A stretch of DNA of 64,000 bases, from contig JAWKYB010000002.1 in assembly GCA_041396705.1 (NCBI GenBank), positions 434,001 through 498,000 on the forward strand. The letters run 5' to 3'. Under the pieces are notes generated by a model, which made no database searches, was not told the origin of the DNA, and saw only the letters and a program-made list of their open reading frames with translations. The DNA is from Alphaproteobacteria bacterium (lineage in GTDB: Bacteria; Pseudomonadota; Alphaproteobacteria; CALKHQ01). Positions 29,576-37,499 of this stretch are shown here, one piece after another. The first letter of the stretch is position 1, and every line of letters starts with the position of its first letter. The position numbers and the translations under genes are program-made.

Positions 29576-30703
29576 ATGGCAGGACGGACACGGCGAATCG
29601 GCGCGGCTTTGGGCGTTTCGGCTGCGCTGGCGCTGGCCGTCGTGGCCGGGCCGGCCGGCGCGACCGAACCCTATGCCGCCATCCTCGCCGCGGGCGCGCC
29701 CGAGTCGGCCGCGCTCGACCAGGTGATGCGACGGCTGACCGCGTCGCGCGACCACGGACGCCTGCCGGCGGCCGCAGGACCCAATGTCGCCGGCTACATC
29801 GCCGATGTCGCGCCGCTGGCCGAGGGCCGCAGCCGCGTGCTGGTCAGGGCCGATGCACTGCAGGGCCTGTTCGCTGCCTTCGACCTGACCTTCGCCGACC
29901 GGCCGTCGCCGGCGCTCGTGGTGGTTCCGGTCTATGTCGGGCCCGGCGGCGAGCGGTTGCTGTGGAGCGGCCCCAACCCCTGGCTCGATGCCTGGCAGCG
30001 CTACGACGGCGATGCGGGCCTGACCCCGCTGCTGGTGCCGTTCGCCGATCTGGGCGACGTCGACGCGATCTCGACCGCGGAGGCCACGGTTGCCGATGCG
30101 CAGGCGCTTGCCGCGCTCGCCGCCCGCTACGGCGCCGACGGCGCGCTGGTCGCTACCTACGAGGCCGGCGGCACCGCGACGGTGTCGGTCCAGGGCCCGG
30201 ACGGCTGGCGCACCGCGACCAGCCTGGCACTGCCGGCGGGCGACCCGGTTCCGGCCGCTGCCGTCGACGCGGTGGTCGCGGCGGTGGACCGGCTGTGGGT
30301 CGACCGGGCGATCCGGCCCAGCTTCGACGGGCCGACCGCGCAGCTGGACGTGACGGCGACCTATGCCAGCCTGGCCGACTGGATTGCGATCCGCCGCGCG
30401 CTCGACGAGTCGCCGGCGGTCGAGAGCTATGCGGTGCCTGCGGTCGGCGGGCAGAGCGCCCGTGTCGTCCTGCGCCACTTTGCCGACCTTGCCGCACTGG
30501 CCGCAGACCTCGCCGCCGCCGGGCTGGTGCTGGACAACGCGACGGGCGGCACATCCGCCGGCCCGGTGCTGCGACTCGCCGCCGCGACGCCGCTGCAGCC
30601 GCAGGTTCTGGCCCCCGGCGCCGGCGCGCCGACCCCTTTGGCCGCCGCGGAAGCGGCCGCGGCGGCAGCCATGCCGATTCCCGCCTTGCGTTTCGCCCCC
30701 TAG
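29576..30703 (+). CDS. DUF2066 domain-containing periplasmic protein
   Basis: 375 residues beginning with a signal peptide (AALGVSAALALAVVAGPAGA, cleavage near residue 25). The body is Ala-rich, with the DUF2066 pattern VMRRLTASRDHGRL, SPALVVVPVY and the RYGADGALVATYEA region. Function unknown. The DUF2066-hda adjacency recurs in Rhodospirillales-like genomes. Start ATG 29576, preceded by a GGAG-like site. Confidence 0.8.
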   Translation: MAGRTRRIGAALGVSAALALAVVAGPAGATEPYAAILAAGAPESAALDQVMRRLTASRDHGRLPAAAGPNVAGYIADVAPLAEGRSRVLVRADALQGLFAAFDLTFADRPSPALVVVPVYVGPGGERLLWSGPNPWLDAWQRYDGDAGLTPLLVPFADLGDVDAISTAEATVADAQALAALAARYGADGALVATYEAGGTATVSVQGPDGWRTATSLALPAGDPVPAAAVDAVVAAVDRLWVDRAIRPSFDGPTAQLDVTATYASLADWIAIRRALDESPAVESYAVPAVGGQSARVVLRHFADLAALAADLAAAGLVLDNATGGTSAGPVLRLAAATPLQPQVLAPGAGAPTPLAAAEAAAAAAMPIPALRFAP

Positions 30704-30760
30704 GCCGGCATCACACCGCCGCGAACCGGTCCCGCCGCGGGACCGGCGGGGAGGGCGGCG

Positions 30761-31492
30761 ATGGCGGCACGGGGCAAGGCGGACGGCGAGGGCGCCCAGC
30801 TTGCGCTCGCCCTGCCGGCGGACCCCTCCTATGCCGCCGGCGACTTCATCGTCGGCGCCTGCAACGCGGCGGCGCATGGCCTGGTCGAGCGCTGGCCGGA
30901 CTGGCCGCATTTCGCCGTCTGGCTGCACGGACCGGCCGGCGCCGGCACGACCCATCTGGCCCACGTCTGGGCGGAACGTGCGGACGCCGGCATCGCCGAC
31001 CTGGCCGGGCTGGTCGCGGCCGGGCCGCAGGCGCTGCGCGACCGCAACCCGCACTGGGCGCTCGAACTCGACGGCGGGCCGGACGACGACGCGGCCGAGC
31101 GCGCGCTGTTCCACTTCTACAACCTGATCGCCGAGGCCGGCGGCGCGTTGCTGCTGATCGCGCGCCAACCCGCCGGCCGCTGGCCGGCGCGGCTGCCGGA
31201 CCTGCGTTCCCGGCTGGCGGCCTGCCAGGCGGTCGGCATCGCCGCGCCCGACGAAACCGTGCTGCAGATGCTGCTGTACAAGCTGGTCGCCGACCGGCAA
31301 CTGACCCTTGGCGCGCCGGCGGCGGACTTCCTGCATCGGCGGCTGCCGCGCAGCTATGCCGCCGTCGCCGCCTTCGTCGCAGCGCTCGACCTCGCCTCGC
31401 TGGCCGAGCGCCGCACCATCACCCGCGACCTGGCCCGCCAGGTGTGGGAAGCCCAGGCGGGACCGGATACCGCCGAAGGAGAAGAGCCATGA
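30761..31492 (+). CDS. hdaA: Hda-type DnaA homologue with altered Walker A
   Basis: DnaA-related AAA+ protein that, with the beta clamp, stimulates ATP hydrolysis by DnaA and so prevents re-initiation. 243 residues. A clamp-binding-like motif QLALAL (13-18) is near the N-terminus. The AAA+ core has HGPAGAGTTHL at 56-66, where the Walker A lysine is replaced by Thr63. The sensor/arginine region is DLRSRLAACQAV. A lid domain follows. Downstream ppk and upstream DUF2066 fit the alphaproteobacterial hdaA locus. ATP or ADP binding may be lost or changed. Confidence 0.82.
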   Translation: MAARGKADGEGAQLALALPADPSYAAGDFIVGACNAAAHGLVERWPDWPHFAVWLHGPAGAGTTHLAHVWAERADAGIADLAGLVAAGPQALRDRNPHWALELDGGPDDDAAERALFHFYNLIAEAGGALLLIARQPAGRWPARLPDLRSRLAACQAVGIAAPDETVLQMLLYKLVADRQLTLGAPAADFLHRRLPRSYAAVAAFVAALDLASLAERRTITRDLARQVWEAQAGPDTAEGEEP

Positions 31493-32268
31493 ACCTGGGA
31501 ATCGACGGCCGCAAGGCGATCGTCTGCGCGGCCAGCAAGGGCCTGGGTCGGGCCTGCGCCCGATCGCTCGCCGCCAACGGGGTCGACCTGGTCATCAATG
31601 CCCGCACCGCCGAGTCGCTGCAGGCGACCGCCGACGCCATCGCCGCCGACTACGGCGTGGCGGTCACGCCGGTGGCGGCCGACATCACGACGGCGGAGGG
31701 ACGCGCGGCGGTGCTGGCCGCCTGCCCGCAGCCCGACATCCTGGTCAATAACGCCGGCGGCCCGCCGCCGGGTGATTTCCGCGACTGGGACGAGGACGAC
31801 TGGCTCGCCGCCGTCCGCGCCAACATGGTCACCGCCATCATGCTGATGAAGGCGGTCGTCGACGGCATGATCGCGCGCGGCTTCGGGCGCATCGTCAACA
31901 TCACCTCCGGCGCGGTGGTGTCGCCGATGCCCAATCTCGGCCTGTCCAACGGCGCGCGGGCCGGGCTGACCGGCTTCTCGGCCGGCCTTGCCCGCCAGGT
32001 GGCGCGGCACAACGTCACCGTCAACAACCTGCTGCCGGGCCCGTTCGACACCGACCGGCTGTGGTCGAACATGCGCGGCGCGGCGGCGAAGAGCGGGACG
32101 CCGGTCGAGGAACTGGCGCAGGAGCGCGCGGCGGCCAATCCGGCCGGGCGGTTCGGACGGCCGGAGGAGTTCGGCGAGACCTGCGCCTTCCTGTGCAGCG
32201 CGCACGCCGGCTACATCGTCGGGCAGAACGTGCTGCTGGACGGCGGCGCGTTCAACAGTACATTTTAG
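31489..32268 (+). CDS. SDR-fold protein lacking Tyr/Lys
   Basis: 259 residues with an SDR fold: coenzyme loop CAASKGLG (13-20), NNAG (87-90), Ser140 in NITSGA. At the YxxxK position it reads SNGAR (Ser153, Arg157), so two of the catalytic residues are absent. The rest (LARQVARHNVTVNNLLPGPF, GQNVLLDGG) resembles 3-oxoacyl-ACP reductase-like SDRs. It overlaps the hdaA stop by 4 bp. Possibly a conserved divergent subfamily rather than a dead gene. Confidence 0.83.
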   Translation: MNLGIDGRKAIVCAASKGLGRACARSLAANGVDLVINARTAESLQATADAIAADYGVAVTPVAADITTAEGRAAVLAACPQPDILVNNAGGPPPGDFRDWDEDDWLAAVRANMVTAIMLMKAVVDGMIARGFGRIVNITSGAVVSPMPNLGLSNGARAGLTGFSAGLARQVARHNVTVNNLLPGPFDTDRLWSNMRGAAAKSGTPVEELAQERAAANPAGRFGRPEEFGETCAFLCSAHAGYIVGQNVLLDGGAFNSTF

Positions 32269-32347
32269 ACCCGGGGATGATGGGGACTCAGGCACGGCGC
32301 CTGCCTTGGTGCGGCAGGTCTGCGTTCCGTAACATTGGCCGCCTAGG

Positions 32348-34564
32348 ATGGAGGCACAGGACCGGCCCGTGAACATGGAGCCTGCAATGGCCTCGCCTGC
32401 CAGGAAAAGTGCGGCCGCCGAGCAGGCGGTCGAGACCGCGACGCCGGCATTCGACCGGTCGGATCCGTCCCGCTTCATCAACCGCGAGCTGTCTTGGCTG
32501 GCGTTCAACGAACGCGTGCTGGAGGAAGCCGGCAACACGGCGCATCCGCTGCTGGAGCGGCTGCGGTTCCTCAGCATCTCGGCCAGCAACCTGGACGAAT
32601 TCTACATGGTCCGCGTCGCCGGTCTGAAGAGCCAGGTCGACGCCGGGGTGCGCGTGGTCAGCGCCGACGGCATGACGCCGGACCAGCAGCTGCAGGCGAT
32701 CAACGCGCGCGCCGGGCGGCTGATGGACGACCAGCAGGCGATGTGGTCGCAGCTGCGCGACGAACTGGCCGCGGCGGGCATCGAGGTGGTCGAGGACGCG
32801 GCCCTGGACCGGGCCGACCGGCAGTGGCTGGAAACCCATTTCATGGCGGCGATCTTCCCGATCCTGACGCCGCTGGCGATCGATCCGGCCCATCCGTTCC
32901 CGTTCATGGCCAACCTCAGCTCGGCGCTGGTGCTGCTGCTGCGCCGGCCGGACGAGGGGCAAAGCATCCACGCGCTGGTGCCGTTGCCGCAGCTGGTCGA
33001 CCGCTTCATCCGGCTGCCGGGCGAGACGCGCCGCTTTATCCGGCTGGAGCGTCTGGTCAGCATGTTCCTCGACCGGCTGTTCCCCGGCTTCCAGGTGATC
33101 TCCGCCGGCATGTTCCGGGTGATCCGCGACAGCGAGGTCGAGATCGACGAAGAGGCGGAGGACCTGGTCCGGCATTTCGAGACGGTGCTGAAGCGCCGCC
33201 GCCGCGGGCACGTGATCCGGCTGAGCTTCACCGCCGACACGCCGGCCGAGCTGCAGCGCGAGGTCGCCCAGAATCTCGACGTCGGCGAGTTCGACACCTT
33301 CCGCCTGAAGGGCATGACCGGCCTGGCCGATGTGTCGCAGCTGATCGCCGACGACCTGCCGCAGCTGTTGTTCCAGCCCTACCGGCCGCGCTTCCCGGAG
33401 CGGATCCGCGAATTCGGCGGCGACTGCTTTGCCGCCATCCGCCACAAGGACATGATCGTCCACCACCCCTATGAGAGCTTCGACGCGGTGGTCGATTTCC
33501 TGCGCCAGGCCGCCCACGACCCCGCCGTGGTGGCGATCAAGCAGACGCTCTACCGCACCAGCAAGGATTCGCCGATCGTCAGGGAGCTGATCCAGGCGGC
33601 GGAGGCGGGCAAGTCGGTCACCGCCATGGTCGAGCTGAAGGCCCGCTTCGACGAGGAGGCCAACATCCGCTGGGCCCGCGACCTGGAGCGGGCGGGCGCC
33701 GCGGTGGTCTATGGCTTCGTCGACCTGAAGACCCACGCCAAGGTGTCGATGGTGGTGCGGCGCGAGAATGACGGGCTGCGCACCTACTGCCATTTCGGCA
33801 CCGGCAACTACCACCCGATCACGGCCAAGATCTATACCGACCTGTCGTTCTTCACCTGCGATCCGGCGCTGTGCCGCGATGCCGCCCGCACCTTCAACTT
33901 CATGACCGGCTATGCCAAGCCGGACCGGCTGGAGAAGATCGCGCTGGCGCCGCATACCCTGCGCGGCCGGCTGGTCGAGTTGATTGGGATGGAGATCGCC
34001 CACGCCCGCGCCGGCCGGCCGGCACAGATCTGGGCCAAGCTGAATTCGCTGGTCGATTCCGACATCATCGACCTGCTCTACGAGGCGTCCAACGCCGGGG
34101 TCGAGATCGACCTGGTCGTGCGCGGCATCTGCTGCCTGCGCCCCGGCGTGCCGGGGCTGTCGGAGCGGATCCGGGTGAAAAGCATCGTCGGCCGGTTCCT
34201 GGAGCACTCCCGCATCCTGTGCTTCGGCGGCGGCCACGGGCTGCCGTCGCGCGGTGCGCTGGTCTTCATCTCCTCGGCCGACTGGATGCCGCGCAACCTC
34301 GACCGGCGGGTGGAAAGCCTGGTGCCGATCGAGAACCCGACCGTGCACCAGCAGGTGCTGGACCAGATCATGGTCGCCAACCTGCGCGACGACGCCCAGA
34401 GCTGGGTGATGGGACCGGACGGCGAGTTCATGCGGCTGCGGGCACAGGGCGACGGCTTTTCCGCCCACGAGTATTTCATGGAGAATCCGTCGCTGTCGGG
34501 GCGCGGGTCGGCGCTGGAGGTCAGCGCGCCGCCGACGCCCGGCCATCACGCCACGGCCGCCTGA
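32348..34564 (+). CDS. ppk: Polyphosphate kinase 1
   Basis: Makes polyphosphate from ATP. 738 residues with the N-terminal RFINRELSWLAFNERVL, the core KQTLYRTSKDSPIV, the autophosphorylated histidine in DLKTHAKVSMV, and the CHFGTGNYH segment. A C-terminal phospholipase D-like domain contains SSADWMPRNLDRRVE. A 40-residue non-conserved N-terminus precedes the core, so the ATG at 32348 may not be the only start. ppx follows after 7 bp. Confidence 0.97.
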   Translation: MEAQDRPVNMEPAMASPARKSAAAEQAVETATPAFDRSDPSRFINRELSWLAFNERVLEEAGNTAHPLLERLRFLSISASNLDEFYMVRVAGLKSQVDAGVRVVSADGMTPDQQLQAINARAGRLMDDQQAMWSQLRDELAAAGIEVVEDAALDRADRQWLETHFMAAIFPILTPLAIDPAHPFPFMANLSSALVLLLRRPDEGQSIHALVPLPQLVDRFIRLPGETRRFIRLERLVSMFLDRLFPGFQVISAGMFRVIRDSEVEIDEEAEDLVRHFETVLKRRRRGHVIRLSFTADTPAELQREVAQNLDVGEFDTFRLKGMTGLADVSQLIADDLPQLLFQPYRPRFPERIREFGGDCFAAIRHKDMIVHHPYESFDAVVDFLRQAAHDPAVVAIKQTLYRTSKDSPIVRELIQAAEAGKSVTAMVELKARFDEEANIRWARDLERAGAAVVYGFVDLKTHAKVSMVVRRENDGLRTYCHFGTGNYHPITAKIYTDLSFFTCDPALCRDAARTFNFMTGYAKPDRLEKIALAPHTLRGRLVELIGMEIAHARAGRPAQIWAKLNSLVDSDIIDLLYEASNAGVEIDLVVRGICCLRPGVPGLSERIRVKSIVGRFLEHSRILCFGGGHGLPSRGALVFISSADWMPRNLDRRVESLVPIENPTVHQQVLDQIMVANLRDDAQSWVMGPDGEFMRLRAQGDGFSAHEYFMENPSLSGRGSALEVSAPPTPGHHATAA

Positions 34565-34571
34565 GCAGCCG

Positions 34572-36098
34572 ATGGACGGAGACCCGCATCTGGGCCACCC
34601 GGTCCGCGAGCACGACGACAGCCGCGTCGCGGTGATCGACATCGGCTCGAACTCGGTGCGGCTGGTGGTCTATGACGGCCGCGGGCGGGCCAGCCAGGTG
34701 ATCTTCAACGAGAAGGCGATCTGCGCGCTCAGCGCCGGTGTCAGCAAGGACGGCCTGCTGTGCGAGCAGGGCATCGCCTGCGTCACCGGCGTGCTCGGCC
34801 GCTTCGTGCGCATCTGCCATGCGCTGGACGTGACCACGATCGACGCCTTCGCGACCGCCGCGACCCGCGACGCCGCCAACGGCGGCGAGCTGATCGACCG
34901 GATCAGGGCGCTGTGCGGCCTCGATGTCGCGGTGCTCAGCGGCGAGCAGGAGGCGCGGCTCTCGGCCGAGGGCGTGATCGCCTCGATGCCGGGCGTGGAC
35001 GGCGCCATGGGCGACCTCGGCGGCGGCAGCATGGAGGTGGTGGCGCTGGACAAGGGCGCGATCGGCGCCTGCGCCACGCTGCCGGTCGGGGTGCTGCAGA
35101 TGATGGCAGCGCACGGCAACGACATCGCCGCGCTGCGCAAGTTCGTGCGCAAGGCGCTGGTCGGCCCGAAGTGGTTCACCGCCACCAAGGGCCGCACCTT
35201 CGTCGCGGTCGGCGGGGCGTGGCGCGCCCTGGCCCGGGTCTACATGAACGTCAACCAGGTGCCGCTGCACATCGTGCAGGGCCTGACGGTGGACGCGGGA
35301 CGGCTGAAGCCGTTCCTCACCGCCCTGATGAAGGGCGGACACCAGGACGAGGCCGCGGTGCGCGGCCTGTCGCGCCGCCGGGTCGAGGCGCTGCCGGTGG
35401 CGGCCGCGCTGCTGTCGGAGGTGATCGCCCGCGGCCGCCCGGCCAGCGTCACATTCTCGGCCTACGGCGTGCGCGAGGGCCGGCTGATGCGCCACCTGCC
35501 GGAACAGGAGCGCGCCCGCGACCCGCTCTATGCCGCCTGCGCCGACCTGTCCTCCGACACCCCGCGCTTCCGGCTGTCGGCGGACGAGGTGTTCCACTGG
35601 ATGTCGTCGCTATTCGTCGACGAGCCGGCCGACCGGCAGCGGCTGCGCTATGCCGCCTGTCTGGTCGGCGACATCGGCTGGCGCGAGCACCCGGACTACC
35701 GGCCCGAGCAGGTGTTTCGGCGCCTGCTGCTGCTGCCGGCGGTCGGTATCGACCATGCCGGCCGCGCCTTCTTCGCCACCACCGTCTATGCCCGCTACAC
35801 CCACCACTTCGAAGCCCCGTGCCTGGCCCCGGCCCGCGCGCTGCTGTCGGACGACGCCTTCGAGGCGGCGGCGCTGGCCGGCGGTGCGCTGCGGCTGGCC
35901 TATGAGATGTCGGGCGGCGACCCGGAGGTGCTGCGCATGACCCGGCTGGAGCGCGGCAGCGGCGCGCTTGTGCTTCACCTCAGCGAGGCGGTGACGTCGG
36001 TGATCGGCGACGGGGTGGAACGGCGGCTCGGCCAGATCGCCAAGCGCGTCGGCCTCAAGGCCGAGCTTCGTCGGATCGGCGAGGGTCTGGCGGCCTGA
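34572..36098 (+). CDS. ppx: Exopolyphosphatase (Ppx/GppA family)
   Basis: Degrades polyphosphate, opposing the upstream ppk, from which it is 7 bp away. 508 residues, ASKHA fold: phosphate 1 motif VAVIDIGSNSVRLVVYD (about 19-35), phosphate 2 GDLGGGSMEVV, the EQEARLSAEG motif, then an HD-like helical C-terminal domain. The final 44 bp overlap the 3' end of rnd on the other strand. Confidence 0.95.
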   Translation: MDGDPHLGHPVREHDDSRVAVIDIGSNSVRLVVYDGRGRASQVIFNEKAICALSAGVSKDGLLCEQGIACVTGVLGRFVRICHALDVTTIDAFATAATRDAANGGELIDRIRALCGLDVAVLSGEQEARLSAEGVIASMPGVDGAMGDLGGGSMEVVALDKGAIGACATLPVGVLQMMAAHGNDIAALRKFVRKALVGPKWFTATKGRTFVAVGGAWRALARVYMNVNQVPLHIVQGLTVDAGRLKPFLTALMKGGHQDEAAVRGLSRRRVEALPVAAALLSEVIARGRPASVTFSAYGVREGRLMRHLPEQERARDPLYAACADLSSDTPRFRLSADEVFHWMSSLFVDEPADRQRLRYAACLVGDIGWREHPDYRPEQVFRRLLLLPAVGIDHAGRAFFATTVYARYTHHFEAPCLAPARALLSDDAFEAAALAGGALRLAYEMSGGDPEVLRMTRLERGSGALVLHLSEAVTSVIGDGVERRLGQIAKRVGLKAELRRIGEGLAA

Positions 36099-37287
36099 CG
36101 CCGGCTTCGGCGCCGTCGCCGGCACCGGCGTCGGCCGCGGTGGCGACGATCTTCTGGTTGCGGAACGACAGCGCCAGCTCGCCGCGGACCAGCCGCAGCG
36201 CATCGGCACCGAACAGCTCGCCGCGCCAGCCGGTCAGCGCGTCGGTCTCGGCCGCCTCGCCGAAGGCGGCGATCTGCTCGAGGTCGTCGACGGTGGCGAC
36301 CAGCTTGGCGGCGACGCCGTGCGCCTCGCAGCGCAGCCGCAGCAGAACCTTCAACAGGTCGACCGCGGCACCGGTGCCCTCGGGCAACTTCGGCCGCGGC
36401 TCCAGCTTCGGCGCCTCCTTCGTCGGCACCTTCAGTCCGCGCTGCACCGCCTCGATCAGCCCGCGGCCGATGGCTCCGGAGGCGAGCCCCTGGCTCACCC
36501 CGCGGGTGCGCGCCAGGTCGGCCACCGTTTCCGGGTGGCGCGACGCGATCTCGACCAGCGCCTCGTCGCGGACCAGGCGGTTGCGGGGCACGTCGCGGCC
36601 GCGCGCCTCGACCTCGCGGAAGGCGGCCAGTTCGCGCAGGACATTGAGGAACTGCGGCTTCGGGTTGCGCAGCTTCAGCCGCCGCCAGGCTTCCGCCGGA
36701 TCGACCAGGTACAGCGACGGTTCGGTCAGGCGATCCATCTCCTGCCGCACCCATGCCTCGCGGCCGGTGCGGCCGATGCGGGCCAGCAGCTTCTCGTACA
36801 CCGGGCGCAGGTGGATGACGTCGGCGGCGGCATAGGACAGCTGGTTGTCGCTCAGCGGCCGCAGCGACCAGTCGGTGAAGCGCGAGCCCTTGTCGATGGT
36901 CTTGCCGGTCAGCTTGGTGACCAGCGCGTCATAGGCGACCTGGTCGCCGAAGCCGCAGACCATCGCGGCGACCTGGGTGTCGTACAGCGGGGTGGGCAGC
37001 ACGCCGGCCAGGTGCAGGAAGATCTCCAGGTCCTGGCGGGCGGCGTGCAGCACCTTGATGATGTTGGTGTCGGCCATCAGCGCGAACAGCGGGGCGAGGT
37101 CGATGCCGTCGGCCAGCGGGTCGATCAGCACGGTCTCGGCGGCACCGCCCACCTGCACCAGGCACAGCCGCGGCCAGTAGGTGCTTTCGCGCATGAACTC
37201 GGTGTCGACGGCGACATAGGGTTCGCCGGCGAAGCCACGGCAGGCCTCGGCCAGCGCGTCGGTGTCGGTGATCAACCGAAACGTCAC
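36055..37287 (-). CDS. rnd: Ribonuclease D
   Basis: 3'-5' exoribonuclease in tRNA and stable RNA maturation. 410 residues: a DEDDy exonuclease domain with VDTEFMRE, HAARQDLEIF and LSYAAADVIHLRPVY, followed by HRDC domains. GTG start 37287 (MTFRLITDTDAL) matches the conserved N-terminus; upstream in-frame codons give no homology. The last 44 bp overlap ppx tail to tail. Confidence 0.93.
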   Translation of the reverse strand: MTFRLITDTDALAEACRGFAGEPYVAVDTEFMRESTYWPRLCLVQVGGAAETVLIDPLADGIDLAPLFALMADTNIIKVLHAARQDLEIFLHLAGVLPTPLYDTQVAAMVCGFGDQVAYDALVTKLTGKTIDKGSRFTDWSLRPLSDNQLSYAAADVIHLRPVYEKLLARIGRTGREAWVRQEMDRLTEPSLYLVDPAEAWRRLKLRNPKPQFLNVLRELAAFREVEARGRDVPRNRLVRDEALVEIASRHPETVADLARTRGVSQGLASGAIGRGLIEAVQRGLKVPTKEAPKLEPRPKLPEGTGAAVDLLKVLLRLRCEAHGVAAKLVATVDDLEQIAAFGEAAETDALTGWRGELFGADALRLVRGELALSFRNQKIVATAADAGAGDGAEAGVRPPDPRRSDEARP

Positions 37288-37416
37288 TGGGCGGTCGCGC
37301 TGGCGGTGAATGGCCGCCGGATCGCAGTCCGACGGCTTCGGGGGACTCGCATGCCGACCGTGTAACCGGTTGTCCCGCCGTGGGCAAGGGCTGCGCGGCA
37401 CGGGGGCCGGCCGTGC

Positions 37417-37445
37417 TTGACATCGGCGGGCGCGCGGTGAACTGT
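37417..37445 (+). promoter_or_regulatory. Candidate aspS promoter
   Basis: TTGACA at 37417-37422, a 17-nt spacer, then AACTGT as a weak -10, leaving about 50 nt to the aspS ATG. The perfect -35 and spacing are the support; the -10 is poor. Confidence 0.4.
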
Positions 37446-37499
37446 CCCGGCGCCCCGCCGGGGCAGGTCATCCGTCATGCGTTTCCCGTGAGGCCGCCG

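Noticed and set aside
32269..32347. Terminator after the SDR
   Set aside because: A 6-bp CCTGCC/GGCAGG stem only, no T-run; too weak to call.
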